A stretch of DNA of 64,000 nt, taken from positions 186,001 through 250,000 of the forward strand of contig NZ_BPKY01000006.1 in assembly GCF_019656055.1 (NCBI RefSeq), given 5' to 3'. Below are positions 33,705 to 46,336 of the stretch, one piece after another; position 1 is the stretch's first letter, and every line of letters starts with the position of its first letter. The position numbers and the translations under genes are program-made. Source of the DNA: Leuconostoc miyukkimchii (GTDB lineage: Bacteria > Bacillota > Bacilli > Lactobacillales > Lactobacillaceae). A model generated the notes under the pieces. That model saw nothing but the letters and a program-made list of their open reading frames with translations. It was not told the DNA's origin and did no database searches.

Positions 33705-34319
33705 TTAATTAGGATTAAACGAGCAAGTTAATTCGTGATCATTTATAACACCCATCGCTTGTAAATAGGAATAAATTGTAACAGGACCAGTAAACTTGAA
33801 GCCCCGTTTCTTCATATCTTTAGCAACAGTTTGTGATTGTTCATTTTGCACCGGGATGTCACTTGCTGATTGAATATGATGATTAATAACTTGCCCCTTA
33901 GTAAAAGACCACATATAATTTGAAAAACTACCAAATTCTGCCTGCAAATTCTTGATAATTTGCGCGTTATTAACTGTTGCTGCAATTTTTAAACCATTGC
34001 GTATAATTTGTTTATCTTGTTTTAAATGTATCACATCTTCATCTGACATGCTTATAATTTTATCAATATCAAATTGATAAAATGCGTTATTTAAGCCCGC
34101 TCGTTTTTTTAAAGAAATTTCCCAACTTAATCCTGCCTGAAAAACTTCCAGTGTCAGTAACTCAAACAACTTAACATCGTCATCACGTAAGGGATGCCCC
34201 CACTCTTCATCGTGATACATAGTCATAATATCAGACTGTGGATAATTACTTACCCAAGCACAACGCTGTTTGTTTATATGCTGCAACTCATCATCATTTT
34301 TAAAAGGCATATACATCAT
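33705..34319 (-). CDS. tag: DNA-3-methyladenine glycosylase I
   Basis: Excises 3-methyladenine from DNA. About 204 residues with family motifs CAWVSNYPQSDIMTMYHDEEWGHP, FELLTLEVFQAGLSWEISLKKR and FTGPVTIYSYLQAMGVINDH; the conserved Trp/Glu base pocket and zinc-ligand Cys/His (C near the start, TCSF at the end) are present. The exact start is uncertain: several ATGs and a TTG lie close together. Confidence 0.9.
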   Translation of the reverse strand: MMYMPFKNDDELQHINKQRCAWVSNYPQSDIMTMYHDEEWGHPLRDDDVKLFELLTLEVFQAGLSWEISLKKRAGLNNAFYQFDIDKIISMSDEDVIHLKQDKQIIRNGLKIAATVNNAQIIKNLQAEFGSFSNYMWSFTKGQVINHHIQSASDIPVQNEQSQTVAKDMKKRGFKFTGPVTIYSYLQAMGVINDHELTCSFNPN

Positions 34320-34350
34320 TACCACTTTCTTCAAGAGAAATAAATTTAAT

Positions 34351-34377
34351 AAAAAACCACCTCTAAAAGAGATGATT
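34351..34377 (-). terminator. Intrinsic terminator after eno
   Basis: AATCATCTCT-TTT-AGAGGTGGTT stem followed by U6 on the minus strand, 15 nt after the eno stop. Confidence 0.75.
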
Positions 34378-34391
34378 TCAAAATACCAATA

Positions 34392-35800
<1,409 letters not shown>

Positions 35801-35806
35801 AGTTTT

Positions 35807-36400
35807 TCATGATAATTCAGAAATTGCAGTTTTCATTGCTTTTTTAAAACGATACTGCATTTGCTCAAAACGTCGTGAACTAATCTCTGAATTGTGACTT
35901 TCAATGCCTAAAAGTTGTCGCACCATTTTTTTGAATTCTTCTGTTTTAGCAATATCTGTTGTATGCAATAACTCTCGCAATATGTATAGTTGTTCCGGAT
36001 TATAAGTATCAGTCCCTAGATTAAATAAATTACCTGACTCATCATTATTTTCGGACAAAACTGTTTTTTCAAACTCTGATTTAGCCGTATAATACGACCG
36101 CACGAGATCGGTAGCATGATTGGTTAATGCAGTAATAAAATAAGTTGAAAATTTAGCGCGTGGTTTTACCGTATCAAATTTTCTAACACATTTAATTAAA
36201 ACCTCCAACCCATCAGAATACCATTCATCTGATGTGATACGACTACTAATTTTACGCCGATGAACATCATAAACTGCACCACGTAAATGTTTAATCAGTA
36301 CATTGTATGCGAATTCGTGTCCGTTTTGTGCAGCACGGACTACTGCTACTAATCTATCTTTCCCCAATTTTTTCCACCATAGTTCTGTATGAAGCAGCAT
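35807..36400 (-). CDS. SigH/ComX-like sigma factor of the sigma-70 family
   Basis: 197 residues with a region-2-like core (EFAYNVLIKHLRGAVYDVHRRKISSRITSDEWYSDGLEVLIKCVRKFDTVKPRAKFSTYFITALTNHATDLVRSYY). A C-terminal region-4-like basic stretch follows (ISSRRFEQMQYRFKKAM). It occupies the conserved sigH locus after mrnC-rlmB, with the NYN-domain gene yacP absent. In related lactobacilli the gene at this locus drives competence genes, and comFA-comFC are present in this window. That role here is inference. Confidence 0.75.
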   Translation of the reverse strand: MLLHTELWWKKLGKDRLVAVVRAAQNGHEFAYNVLIKHLRGAVYDVHRRKISSRITSDEWYSDGLEVLIKCVRKFDTVKPRAKFSTYFITALTNHATDLVRSYYTAKSEFEKTVLSENNDESGNLFNLGTDTYNPEQLYILRELLHTTDIAKTEEFKKMVRQLLGIESHNSEISSRRFEQMQYRFKKAMKTAISELS

Positions 36401-36425
36401 TTACATACCCTACTTCACACAATTC

Positions 36426-37187
36426 TTACAATGGATTACGAGAACTAAATCCTTGATAAATTAACAAACTTGCAGCAACACTGGCATTTAAACTCTGAAC
36501 ATGCCCAACCATCGGAATTGTCAACATGCTATCTACTTTTTTCTTCAGTAATGGTGAAATTCCCTTTCCCTCATTACCAATTACTAATGCAGTTGCACCT
36601 TTGGCATCCCAATGGCGATAGTCTTCACCAGCCATATCTGTCCCAAACACCCAAATACCACGATCCTTTAATTCACTCACAGTATTAACTAGATTTGTCA
36701 CACGTGCTACAGGTACGTGCTCAATGGCACCCGTTGATATTTTAGCGACTGTGGCAGTTAATTGTACTGCGCGTCTTTTTGGAATAATAATACCGTGAAC
36801 ACCTGCAGCATCAGCCGTTCTTAATATTGAACCGAGATTATGAGGGTCCTCAATACCGTCTAAAATTAAGAAAAAAGGTTCAGCTTGGTGTTTTTTAGCA
36901 TTTGAAAACAAATCATCAATTGTCGCATAATTAAATGCAGCAACGCTCAAAACAACCCCTTGATGATTTCCGCCATCTGTCAACTCATCTAACTTTGATT
37001 TAGGCGCTTGTTGAATGACCAAGCCCTTTTTCTTAGCAAGTTGTGTCACTTCATTACGTATTTTATCTTGTAATCCCGTTTGGAGCCAAACTTTATTAAT
37101 TTCTTGCGTGCCTTTTAAAGATTCAACACTGGCGTAGTGTCCATAGACAAATTCTGTTTGGTCTGGTGTTTGTTGCTCTTGTTTCAT
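36426..37187 (-). CDS. rlmB: 23S rRNA 2'-O-methyltransferase RlmB-like (SpoU family)
   Basis: 253 residues: an N-terminal substrate-binding domain (FVYGHYASVESLKG) and the SPOUT knot with ILDGIEDPHNLGSILRTADAAGVHGIIIP, LVIGNEGKGIS and the knot end MVGHVQSLNASVAASLLIYQ. Predicted to methylate G2251-type positions of 23S rRNA. GGAG precedes the ATG, which overlaps the mrnC stop (ATGA). Confidence 0.93.
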   Translation of the reverse strand: MKQEQQTPDQTEFVYGHYASVESLKGTQEINKVWLQTGLQDKIRNEVTQLAKKKGLVIQQAPKSKLDELTDGGNHQGVVLSVAAFNYATIDDLFSNAKKHQAEPFFLILDGIEDPHNLGSILRTADAAGVHGIIIPKRRAVQLTATVAKISTGAIEHVPVARVTNLVNTVSELKDRGIWVFGTDMAGEDYRHWDAKGATALVIGNEGKGISPLLKKKVDSMLTIPMVGHVQSLNASVAASLLIYQGFSSRNPL

Positions 37188-37591
37188 GCGTTTGCTCTCC
37201 CTGATTCTACTTGTTCAAAAATCCAATTCATTAATGTGCTGATTCGCTCAGTTTGCCCTGATAAATGTAAAAAACCAAATAATGCCTCAACACCAGTTGA
37301 TATACGATAAGTCACAACATCAGTGTTTTTCGCCTTTGTATGTGATTTTGCATTGCGACCGCGTTTAAAATATACCAATTCACTGTCTGTTAGCAAATCA
37401 TCAGTCATCATTTGGGCAAATAGCGCAGCATGCGCTTTGGCAGACACATAATGCCTACTATGCTTTTGCAAATCGTTGACTTTTGTTAATCCTAATGAGA
37501 GTAAATGCTGACGCACTTCAAGCTCGTAAATTGCATCGCCAATATAAGCTAACGATAATCCATTCATCTGTTCGTATTGTAAATTTTGCAT
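37184..37591 (-). CDS. mrnC: Mini-ribonuclease III
   Basis: Catalytic-domain-only RNase III that matures 23S rRNA. 135 residues from MQNLQYEQMNGLSLAYIGDAIYELEVR; the IGDAIYE motif carries the metal-binding acid residues, and FGFLHLSGQTERI ends the domain. An in-frame ATG nine codons earlier (37618) is possible. The chosen ATG fits the family start but has GGAG only 2 nt before it and a TATAAT just upstream, so a leaderless transcript is possible. Confidence 0.9.
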   Translation of the reverse strand: MQNLQYEQMNGLSLAYIGDAIYELEVRQHLLSLGLTKVNDLQKHSRHYVSAKAHAALFAQMMTDDLLTDSELVYFKRGRNAKSHTKAKNTDVVTYRISTGVEALFGFLHLSGQTERISTLMNWIFEQVESGRANA

Positions 37592-37677
37592 ATCTCCATT
37601 ATACGCGAGATTTGACATGTACGTATCATTTTTGTGTGTTCTGCAGAACTATTTTAGTTTATACGAAAAAACCATTT

Positions 37678-37712
37678 ATACCAATATTTTTTGCCTAATT
37701 GGTATCTTTTTT
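37678..37712 (+). other. Terminator-like hairpin without an upstream gene
   Basis: ATACCAAT/ATTGGTAT 8-bp stem followed by CTTTTTT on the plus strand. No plus-strand gene precedes it. The whole stretch 37619-37833 holds no coding region. Confidence 0.35.
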
Positions 37713-37769
37713 GTCCTAACTGGTTTTAAAATATGCGATTAACAGCCCGATACTATTTATCACGACAAA

Positions 37770-37797
37770 AAAAGTTCACGAAAATTCGTGAACTTTT
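37770..37797 (-). terminator. Intrinsic terminator of rpoB-rpoC
   Basis: AAAAGTTCACGAA-TT-TTCGTGAACTTTT stem with U7 on the minus strand, 36 nt after the rpoC stop. Confidence 0.9.
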
Positions 37798-37833
37798 GCC
37801 ATCAATTATAATAATAAAGTGAATCGATATAAC

Positions 37834-40800
37834 TTATTCTTCAAATGTCTTAGCGACATCATCTAACTTAGGAATATCTGATGACGATTCTTTAGCTACT
37901 TCTGGTTGTGCAATGACATCGCCAACAACCTTACTCTTAATCTTACGGTATTCAGCCATACCAGTTCCGGCAGGAATAATCTTACCGATGATAACATTTT
38001 CCTTCAAACCAACAAGTGGATCATTCTTACCGCGAATAGCAGCATCAGTCAAGACACGTGTTGTTTCTTGGAAGGATGCAGCAGATAGGAATGAATTCGT
38101 TTCCAACGCAGCCTTTGTAATTCCAAGCAGCACTGGACGAGCTGTTGCTGGTACTTGACCCGCAAACAGAGCTGGTTCATTTGCACGTTGGAAATCAGCA
38201 ATATCCATTAACATTCCTGGTAGAAGATTTGTTTCACCTGGATCCATGACACGAATTTTACGTAACATTTGGCGAATCATAACTTCGATATGCTTATCAG
38301 AAACTTCAATACCTTGCAAACGATAAACCTTTTGAATTTCCGTTAGCATGTATGATTCAGTTGTTAGCGTATCAGTGACAGCAAGCAATTCCTTAGGATC
38401 AACAGGTCCTTCATTAATTGCATCCCCACGTTGAATATTATCACCTTCAGCAAAACGCATACGCGCTGCCAATGGCAAAGTATAGGTACGTGTATCTGTT
38501 TCACCTTCGATTGTCACAGCTTTTGTTCGCTCAGCTGGATTTTCTTCAATGGAAACAACGACACCAGTAACTTCTGAAATTTCTGCACGTCCCTTTGGAA
38601 TACGTGCTTCAACAATTTCTTGCACACGAGGCAAACCTTGTGTAATATCGTTACCACCCGCAACACCACCCGTGTGGAAGTTACGCATGGTCAATTGTGT
38701 ACCTGGTTCTCCAATGGATTGTGCAGCCACTGTTCCAACTGCTTCACCAACTTCAACTTCTTCACCAGTAGCCAAGTTGCGACCATAATCAAGCACAGCA
38801 ACACCGTGTTCTGTCGTTGATGTGAAGACAGAACGAATCGTTACTTCTTCAACACCTGCAGCAACAATAGCCTTTGCAACATCTTCATCAATCATTTCAT
38901 TACGAGAAACAATCTTTTCACCAGTTGCTGGATCAAAGACAGACTTCATGGCATAACGTCCTAAGATACGGTCATATAGCGGCTCAACAACTGATGTACC
39001 GTCCATAATTGCCTTAACAGCAACACCACGATCAGCATTGTTGTTCCACTCACGAACGATAACATCTTGCGCAACGTCAACAAGTCGACGTGTCAAGTAA
39101 CCTGAGTTAGCAGTCTTCAAAGCCGTATCAGACATTCCCTTACGCGCTCCGTGAGTAGAAATAAACATTTCCATCACTGTCAAACCTTCTCGGAAGTTAG
39201 CTGTAACAGGCAATTCAATAATCTTACCACCAGGTCCAGCCATCAAACCACGCATACCAGCCAATTGAACGAAGTTAGAGATGTTACCACGTGCCCCTGA
39301 ATCCTGCATCATAAAGATAGGGTTTGTTGGTTCAAACAAATCAATCAATTTATCTTGAATAACATCTTTAGCTTTGGTCCAGATTTCAGTCACACGTTGA
39401 TAACGTTCTTCATCTGTAATCAAACCACGTCGGAACTGCTTTGTAACAGTCGCAACTTGCTTATGTGCATCTTCCAAAATTTCTGGTTTCTCAGTTAATT
39501 CTGTTACGTCGTTCATTGAAACAGTCAAACCAGATTCTGTTGACTTTTCATAACCAAGATCTTTCATACGATCCAAAAGCAATGATGTTTCTGTTACTTT
39601 ATAACGCTTATAGACTTCAGCAATAACATCTGATAAGAAACCTTTTTTAAAGGCACTAACAGTCGCTGTATCTGCCAAATAGTCATGGATGTTTTCACCT
39701 GACTCGATGAAGAAATCATCACTAATACCCTTGAAATTGTCTTCAGATGGTTCGTTAATATAAGGGAAATCAACAGGTAAAATTTCGTTAAAAATCAACT
39801 TACCTACTGATGTTACCATAATCTTTGAACGTTGTTCAGCCGTAAATGGCTTTGCTTCTGGGAATGACGATGTTTGAATACCAATACGTGTATGGTAATG
39901 TACAACTTTACTTGCAAAGGCAATTTCAGCTTCTTCAACTGATGAGAATACCATACCTTCACCTTCACGGCCAACTTCTTCGGCTGTCAAGTAGTAGTTT
40001 CCAATAACCATGTCCTGAGATGGGGCCACGATAGGCTTGCCATCTTTTGGTGCCAAAATGTGTCCAGCAGCAAGCATCAACAAACGTGCTTCAGCTTGTG
40101 CTTCATCTGATAATGGCACGTGAATAGCCATCTGGTCACCATCAAAATCGGCATTATAAGCTTCAGTAACTAGCGGATGCAAACGCATGGCCTTACCTGA
40201 AACCAAAACTGGTTCGAAAGCCTGAATACCTAAACGGTGCAATGTAGGTGCACGGTTCAAAAGTACTGGATGTTCCTTAATAACATCTTCCAAAACATCC
40301 ATCACGTCTTCATCAGCTTTGTCAATTTTACGCTTAGCAGACTTGACGTTACCGGCCAATTTACGTGTTGTCAATTCTTTCATGATGAACGGACGGAACA
40401 ATTCAATTGCCATTGGACGTGGCAATCCCATTTGGTTCATTTTCAAGAAAGGTCCAACATCAATAACTGAACGACCAGAATAATCAACACGCTTCCCCAA
40501 AAGGTTTTGACGGAAACGGCCTTGCTTACCCTTCAACATGTGAGACAATGACTTTAATGGTCGGTTACCAGGACCAGCCACAGGACGACCACGACGGCCA
40601 TTATCAATCAAGGCATCGACAGCTTCTTGCAACATACGCTTTTCGTTTTGCACAATGATGCCTGGCGCATTTAAATCAAGCAAACGCTTCAAACGGTTAT
40701 TACGGTTAATAACACGACGATACAAATCATTCAAATCAGAAGTGGCAAAACGACCACCTTCAAGTTGAACCATTGGACGTAGGTCTGGTGGAATTACTGG

Positions 40801-41496
40801 AATAACATCCATAACCATCCACTCAGGCTTGTTATTTGACTGGAAAAATGCCTCGATAATATCCAAACGACGTACAGCACGTACACGTTTTTGACCGGTT
40901 GCCTCTTGTAATTCGCGCTTTAATTGATCTGCTTCAGCAGCTAAATCAACATTGGCTAACAAATCTTTTATTGCTTCAGCACCCATGCCAGCTTTAAAGC
41001 TCGCACCATATTCACGCTTCAATTCACGGTATTCACGTTCTGTCATTAATTGCTTTTTTTCAACAGGCGCGTCACCAGGTTCAATGACAACGTATGAAGC
41101 AAAGTAAATAATTTCTTCAAGTGAGCGAGGTGACATGTCTAGCACAAGACCCATACGTGATGGAATACCCTTGAAGTACCAAATATGTGTAACGGGTGCA
41201 GCTAATTCGATGTGACCCATACGTTCACGACGAACTTTTGATGATGTAACTTCAACGCCACAGCGATCACAAACAATTCCTTTATATCGGATTCGCTTAT
41301 ATTTACCACAGGCGCATTCATAATCTTTTGTTGGTCCGAAGATGCGTTCGTCGAACAAGCCATCTTTTTCTGGCTTAAGTGTTCGATAATTGATCGTTTC
41401 TGGCTTCTTTACTTCCCCGTAAGACCATGAACGAATCTTATCAGGAGAGGCCAAACCGATTTGCATGCTTTCGAACTTATTAACATCAATTGCCAT
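37834..41496 (-). CDS. rpoC: RNA polymerase beta' subunit
   Basis: 1220 residues, normal for Firmicutes. Visible: N-terminal zinc ribbon ([23 protein letters not shown]), the catalytic Mg-binding NADFDGDQM, bridge-helix/trigger-loop region ([25 protein letters not shown]) and the C-terminal [19 protein letters not shown]. Cotranscribed with rpoB across a 146-nt gap that contains an 8-bp inverted repeat CACGTTTG/CAAACGTG (41550-41611). Confidence 0.98.
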   Translation of the reverse strand: MAIDVNKFESMQIGLASPDKIRSWSYGEVKKPETINYRTLKPEKDGLFDERIFGPTKDYECACGKYKRIRYKGIVCDRCGVEVTSSKVRRERMGHIELAAPVTHIWYFKGIPSRMGLVLDMSPRSLEEIIYFASYVVIEPGDAPVEKKQLMTEREYRELKREYGASFKAGMGAEAIKDLLANVDLAAEADQLKRELQEATGQKRVRAVRRLDIIEAFFQSNNKPEWMVMDVIPVIPPDLRPMVQLEGGRFATSDLNDLYRRVINRNNRLKRLLDLNAPGIIVQNEKRMLQEAVDALIDNGRRGRPVAGPGNRPLKSLSHMLKGKQGRFRQNLLGKRVDYSGRSVIDVGPFLKMNQMGLPRPMAIELFRPFIMKELTTRKLAGNVKSAKRKIDKADEDVMDVLEDVIKEHPVLLNRAPTLHRLGIQAFEPVLVSGKAMRLHPLVTEAYNADFDGDQMAIHVPLSDEAQAEARLLMLAAGHILAPKDGKPIVAPSQDMVIGNYYLTAEEVGREGEGMVFSSVEEAEIAFASKVVHYHTRIGIQTSSFPEAKPFTAEQRSKIMVTSVGKLIFNEILPVDFPYINEPSEDNFKGISDDFFIESGENIHDYLADTATVSAFKKGFLSDVIAEVYKRYKVTETSLLLDRMKDLGYEKSTESGLTVSMNDVTELTEKPEILEDAHKQVATVTKQFRRGLITDEERYQRVTEIWTKAKDVIQDKLIDLFEPTNPIFMMQDSGARGNISNFVQLAGMRGLMAGPGGKIIELPVTANFREGLTVMEMFISTHGARKGMSDTALKTANSGYLTRRLVDVAQDVIVREWNNNADRGVAVKAIMDGTSVVEPLYDRILGRYAMKSVFDPATGEKIVSRNEMIDEDVAKAIVAAGVEEVTIRSVFTSTTEHGVAVLDYGRNLATGEEVEVGEAVGTVAAQSIGEPGTQLTMRNFHTGGVAGGNDITQGLPRVQEIVEARIPKGRAEISEVTGVVVSIEENPAERTKAVTIEGETDTRTYTLPLAARMRFAEGDNIQRGDAINEGPVDPKELLAVTDTLTTESYMLTEIQKVYRLQGIEVSDKHIEVMIRQMLRKIRVMDPGETNLLPGMLMDIADFQRANEPALFAGQVPATARPVLLGITKAALETNSFLSAASFQETTRVLTDAAIRGKNDPLVGLKENVIIGKIIPAGTGMAEYRKIKSKVVGDVIAQPEVAKESSSDIPKLDDVAKTFEE

Positions 41497-41642
41497 CTAT
41501 TTGCTGTTCCCTTTCATCATTTATTACATCAGTTTATAAGTACAATTACCACGTTTGCTATAAGCTATCATCAATAGTCATTACCATTGAAAATACCTTA
41601 CAACAAACGTGCAATAACTATACTTACACGCTGTATATTATA

Positions 41643-44600
41643 TTAAATTCCATCAGTTGTTGGCGTAACGTCTTGAGATTCTACCTTCAAGAACGCTGCA
41701 GCAACTTCTTCATCATCTTTGTTCAATAGATCAGGATTTGAACGTACTAACTTTTCAAGTGCGTCAACTGGCAATATTGTATCATCTTCATCCATTTGGC
41801 GAAGTTCAACTTCATCACCACCGCCATCCAAGACCTGCATGTCCAAACCAAGCGCTTGTAATTCTTTAACAAGCACACGGAATGATTCAGGTACACCTGG
41901 ACGTGGAATTGGTTCACCCTTAATAATTGATTCATAGACCTTAACACGACCAGCAACATCATCTGACTTATATGTCAAAATTTCTTGCAATGTGTATGCG
42001 GCACCATAAGCTTCAAGGGCCCAAACTTCCATTTCACCGAAACGCTGACCACCAAATTGTGCTTTACCACCCAAAGGCTGTTGTGTAACAAGTGAGTAAG
42101 GTCCGATTGAACGTGCATGAATTTTATCATCAACCATGTGGGCTAACTTCATATAATGCATGACACCAACACCAACACGCTTATCAAATGCTTCACCGGT
42201 ACGACCGTCATAAACAACAGACTTACCATCTTGTGGCAACCCAGCTTCACGCAAAGCAGCTTCGATTTCATCATCGCTTGCACCATCAAAAACAGGTGAT
42301 GCAACATGAATTCCTAACTTTTTAGCGGCAAATCCTAAGTGTAATTCAAGTACTTGACCAATGTTCATACGTGAAGGCACACCCATGGGTGACAACAAAA
42401 TATCAATTGGTGTACCATCTGGCATGTAAGGCATATCTTCTTCAGGGACAACAACGGAAACAGTTCCTTTGTTACCATGACGCCCGGCCATTTTATCACC
42501 AACTTGTATCTTACGCTTTTGTGCAATATAAACACGAACCATCATGTTTACACCAGGCGCTAATTCATCACCATTTTCAGGGGTATAAATACGTACGTTT
42601 TGAACAACACCACCACCACCGTGGGGAACACGTAATGAAGTATCACGTACTTCACGCGCTTTTTCACCGAAAATAGCATGAAGCAAACGCTCTTCAGCTG
42701 ATAATTCTGTTACACCCTTAGGTGTGACCTTACCAACCAAAATATCACCATCATGAACTTCAGCACCAACACGAATGATACCATCAGCATCCAAATCTCT
42801 TAACTGATCTTCACCAGTATTAGGGATTTCACGTGTCATTTCTTCCGGTCCAAGTTTTGTGTCTCGTGCTTCTGAATCATATTCTTCAATATGAATTGAT
42901 GTATAGACATCTTCTCTTACTAAACGTTCATTCAAAACAATGGCATCTTCGAAGTTATAACCTTGCCAAGTCATGAAGGCAATTAATGGGTTTTGACCCA
43001 ATGCTAATTCACCTTGTTCCATTGATGGGCCATCAGCCAAAACTTCATCAGCTTCAACATGTTCCCCTTCATGGACGATTGGTTTTTGGTTATAGTTTTT
43101 TCCACCGTTAGAACGACGGAACTTCATTAATTCATAACTGTCTAATTGACCATCTTCACGACGTACGCGAATTTCACGACCGTCAACGTATTCGACCAAA
43201 CCAGCTGCACGTGAAATCATGGCAACACCAGAATCATGTGCTGCTTTGTATTCAATACCAGTTCCAACAAGTGGTGCATGTGGATCAAGCAATGGCACAG
43301 CTTGACGTTGCATGTTGGCACCCATTAAGGCACGGTTAGAATCATCGTTTTCCAAGAAAGGAATAGCAGCAGTTCCAACAGAAACAACTTGCTTAGGCGA
43401 AACGTCCATATAATCAATTCGATCGATTGGTGTTTCAATGTTTTCTTCACCAAAACGGGCCATCACTGTATCATGTACAAAACTACCATCTTCATTCAAA
43501 GGTGAGTTAGCTTGTGCGACAATAAAGTTATCTTCTTCATCTGCTGTCAAATAGTCAATCTTGTCAGTGACCATGTGTGTTGTCCAGTCGACACGACGAT
43601 ATGGTGTTTCAATAAAGCCATATTTGTTAATACGCCCATAAGTAGCTAGCGAATTAATCAAACCAATGTTTGGACCTTCTGGCGTTTCAATTGGATCAAT
43701 ACGACCATAGTGTGTATAGTGCACATCTCGCACTTCAACACCAGCTCGATCACGTGTCAAACCACCAGGTCCAAGAGCTGACAGACGACGCTTATGGTTC
43801 ATTTCACCTAACGGGTTCGTTTGATCCATGAACTGTGACAACTGTGATGAACCAAAAAATTCTTTTACAGCTGCAACAACGGGACGAATGTTAATTAATT
43901 GTTGTGGTGTTACTGTATTCGCATCTTGAATTGACATGCGTTCACGGACAACACGTTCCATACGCGTCAAACCAATACGGAATTGATTTTGTAACAATTC
44001 ACCAACTGAACGAATACGACGGTTTCCCAAATGATCTATATCATCAACATTTCCAATACCTTCTTGTAAGTTCAAGAAGTAATTCATACCTGCCAAAATA
44101 TCGGCCGGGCGAACTGTACGATCATTTTCATCAATATGACCATTACCGATTAATAGCAAAGTCTTTTCAGGATTTTCAGGTGATTCAATTTTGATTCTTT
44201 GAAGCACAACTGGTTCTTCAAGTACAGCATCCCCAGAAGGCGTATATGTTGTTGTTTTAAAATCTTCACGTTCCAAGAATGGTGATAGCTTTGACATTAC
44301 TGTCTTATCAACAGTTGTGCCTTTTTCTGCAATCACTTCACCAGAATCAGGATCAGCTAGTGTCTCAGCTAATGTTTGGTTCAACAAGCGTGTCTTAAGT
44401 GATAGTTTCTTATTAATTTTGTAGCGACCAACTGAAGCCAAATCATAACGCTTTGGATCAAAGAAACGTGCAACAAGTAATGCACGTGATGAATCAGCAG
44501 TCTTTGGTTCACCTGGACGTAGACGTTCATAAACATCTTTCAATGCTTCTTCAACACGTGAATCAGACATATCTTTGTGCACATCTTTTTCCAAAGTCAT

Positions 44601-45257
44601 GTTCAAAGCGTCATATTGATCAGAGAAGATATCAAGAATATCTGAATCTGAACCAAAACCAAGTGCACGTACAAGTTCAGTCATCAACAACTTACGTGTA
44701 CGATCGATACGAACGTTAGCAATTCCCTTAGCGTCTGTTTCGTATTCTAACCATGCACCACGGTTAGGGATAACTGTTGTACCGTAACGTGGACGGCCAT
44801 TTTTATCATTTTCCTGATTATAATAAATTCCTGGAGAACGTACAAGTTGTGAAACGATAACACGTTCTGCACCATTAATAATGAATGTTCCTTGCTCAGT
44901 CATCAATGGGAAATCACCAAAGAACACGTCTTGGGATTTAATTTCACCAGTTTCATGGTTTGTTAAACGCAAAGTAACATGTAATGGTGCTGAGTAATTG
45001 GCATCGTGTTCACGTGCCTCATCAATATTATATTTTGGTTCCATCAACTGGTAGTCGACGTATTCTAACGATAATGTTCCTTGGAAGTCATCGATTGGCA
45101 TGATATCGCCAAACATTTCCTTAATACCGTCATCTAAGAACCATTGATATGATGCCGTTTGAATTTCAATCAAATTAGGCACATCAAGTACTTCTTTGAT
45201 GCTAGCATATGAACGACGGGTACGGTGCTTACCGTACTTTACTAAATGTCCTGCCAC
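41643..45257 (-). CDS. rpoB: RNA polymerase beta subunit
   Basis: 1204 residues. The start is the GTG of [20 protein letters not shown] at 45257, after GAGGTGAT; an earlier in-frame GTG lies inside the RBS. The rifampicin region reads [36 protein letters not shown], wild-type-like. The C-terminal [24 protein letters not shown] is present. A promoter and an internal terminator-like hairpin precede it. Confidence 0.98.
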   Translation of the reverse strand: MAGHLVKYGKHRTRRSYASIKEVLDVPNLIEIQTASYQWFLDDGIKEMFGDIMPIDDFQGTLSLEYVDYQLMEPKYNIDEAREHDANYSAPLHVTLRLTNHETGEIKSQDVFFGDFPLMTEQGTFIINGAERVIVSQLVRSPGIYYNQENDKNGRPRYGTTVIPNRGAWLEYETDAKGIANVRIDRTRKLLMTELVRALGFGSDSDILDIFSDQYDALNMTLEKDVHKDMSDSRVEEALKDVYERLRPGEPKTADSSRALLVARFFDPKRYDLASVGRYKINKKLSLKTRLLNQTLAETLADPDSGEVIAEKGTTVDKTVMSKLSPFLEREDFKTTTYTPSGDAVLEEPVVLQRIKIESPENPEKTLLLIGNGHIDENDRTVRPADILAGMNYFLNLQEGIGNVDDIDHLGNRRIRSVGELLQNQFRIGLTRMERVVRERMSIQDANTVTPQQLINIRPVVAAVKEFFGSSQLSQFMDQTNPLGEMNHKRRLSALGPGGLTRDRAGVEVRDVHYTHYGRIDPIETPEGPNIGLINSLATYGRINKYGFIETPYRRVDWTTHMVTDKIDYLTADEEDNFIVAQANSPLNEDGSFVHDTVMARFGEENIETPIDRIDYMDVSPKQVVSVGTAAIPFLENDDSNRALMGANMQRQAVPLLDPHAPLVGTGIEYKAAHDSGVAMISRAAGLVEYVDGREIRVRREDGQLDSYELMKFRRSNGGKNYNQKPIVHEGEHVEADEVLADGPSMEQGELALGQNPLIAFMTWQGYNFEDAIVLNERLVREDVYTSIHIEEYDSEARDTKLGPEEMTREIPNTGEDQLRDLDADGIIRVGAEVHDGDILVGKVTPKGVTELSAEERLLHAIFGEKAREVRDTSLRVPHGGGGVVQNVRIYTPENGDELAPGVNMMVRVYIAQKRKIQVGDKMAGRHGNKGTVSVVVPEEDMPYMPDGTPIDILLSPMGVPSRMNIGQVLELHLGFAAKKLGIHVASPVFDGASDDEIEAALREAGLPQDGKSVVYDGRTGEAFDKRVGVGVMHYMKLAHMVDDKIHARSIGPYSLVTQQPLGGKAQFGGQRFGEMEVWALEAYGAAYTLQEILTYKSDDVAGRVKVYESIIKGEPIPRPGVPESFRVLVKELQALGLDMQVLDGGGDEVELRQMDEDDTILPVDALEKLVRSNPDLLNKDDEEVAAAFLKVESQDVTPTTDGI

Positions 45258-45350
45258 ACTTATCACCTCGCTTGTTTTTCACTGTGTTCTGTTTGTTACA
45301 ATTCAGTTACAAAATCAATTTTATGTCTGATTTCGGCACCGCATAGGCAC

Positions 45351-45391
45351 AAAAAAAGCAATCGCCGCTGTTTCCGCAGACAACGTTTGCT
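45351..45391 (-). terminator. Terminator-like hairpin in the rpoB leader
   Basis: AGCAA...TTGCT stem enclosing CGTTGTCTGCGG-AAA-CAGCGGCG, followed by U7 on the minus strand. It lies downstream of the promoter at 45460-45487 and about 95 nt before the rpoB GTG, so it may attenuate rpoBC or simply end tpiA read-through. An upstream TCCGCA could pair with TGCGGA of its 5' arm. Confidence 0.65.
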
Positions 45392-45459
45392 TCAATATAA
45401 TGGTATTGCGGACAATATTTCGCAAAATGCCGTATTTATTCACAGTATTACTATTAATA

Positions 45460-45487
45460 ATTATACGCTTTTAGCATTTTTTTGCAA
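45460..45487 (-). promoter_or_regulatory. Promoter of rpoB-rpoC
   Basis: TTGCAA (45482-45487), 16-bp spacer, TATAAT (45460-45465). It gives a leader of roughly 195 nt. Confidence 0.75.
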
Positions 45488-45523
45488 GTCTGTCCAAGAT
45501 TAAAATTAATGATGTCAATTCAT

Positions 45524-46336
45524 TCAAATATGATCGACATCAAACTCTGGCACGTTAGGATCACGCGCAATTTCCACTAACTGTAAAAATTGCGTCGGAT
45601 CAAGTGCGGCTGTTCCCACAAGCACACCGTCTATGTCATTTTGTAGCATAATCTCACGCGCATTATTTGGTGTCACTGAGCCACCATATAAAATACGCAC
45701 TTGCTCTGCAATGACAGGAGAATACAGCTTAGCTAGTGTACGTCTTATGAGGTGTGCCGCTTTTTGAGCTTGATCAGCACTTGCTGCCTCACCTGATCCT
45801 ATTGCCCACGTTGGTTCATATGCAATAGTGACATTTCTAATTTGGTCCACCGAAACACCTGCTAATGCAGCAGCCACTTGAGCGACTGAAGGTTCAGCGT
45901 CCATAAATTGTGCATAAGTACTCATATCTTCATCAACATCAATAATTGGTCGCAAGCCGTTTCGCAAAGCCGCTGTCACTTTTAAGTTGACTGTTGAATC
46001 CGTTTCATTAAAAAACTTACGACGTTCAAAATGACCAATCAAAACATACTTGGCTCCGACATCTTTTAAAGCCCGTGGGGATGTCTCACCAGTGTACGCG
46101 CCATTATCTTCCCAATGCACATTTTCAGCAACAATATGAATTGGTGATTCAGCCGTGGTGCGCACCATATCTGCCAAGAATAAATCTTGCGCTGCAATAC
46201 CTGTCTCAACAATATGTTCATCCGGCACTTTATCATTAACTCTTGCTAGGAAGTCCATCACATCTGATTGCAATTTATTAATTTTCCAGTTAGCAACTAC
46301 AAACGGTACCCGTCGCGTCTTATGATTTTTAGTCAT
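45524..46336 (-). CDS. tpiA: Triosephosphate isomerase, divergent
   Basis: Interconverts glyceraldehyde 3-phosphate and dihydroxyacetone phosphate. 270 residues with VVANWKINK (Asn, Lys), catalytic His in VLIGHFERRKFF, catalytic Glu in AYEPTWAIGSG and the phosphate loop ILYGGSVTPNNA. Departures from consensus: HSERR is HFERR, and the normally invariant CVGE stretch reads DVDE. The active-site triad is kept, so activity is plausible but possibly altered. One-base overlap (TAATG) with the upstream membrane-protein gene; a C-terminal tail (DPNVPEFDVDHI) extends the usual end. Confidence 0.88.
   Translation of the reverse strand: MTKNHKTRRVPFVVANWKINKLQSDVMDFLARVNDKVPDEHIVETGIAAQDLFLADMVRTTAESPIHIVAENVHWEDNGAYTGETSPRALKDVGAKYVLIGHFERRKFFNETDSTVNLKVTAALRNGLRPIIDVDEDMSTYAQFMDAEPSVAQVAAALAGVSVDQIRNVTIAYEPTWAIGSGEAASADQAQKAAHLIRRTLAKLYSPVIAEQVRILYGGSVTPNNAREIMLQNDIDGVLVGTAALDPTQFLQLVEIARDPNVPEFDVDHI

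Noticed and set aside
42371-44719. Several plus-strand ORFs opposite rpoB
   Set aside because: They mirror the rpoB codon pattern, are His/Gln-rich and lack RBS and family features; antisense shadows.
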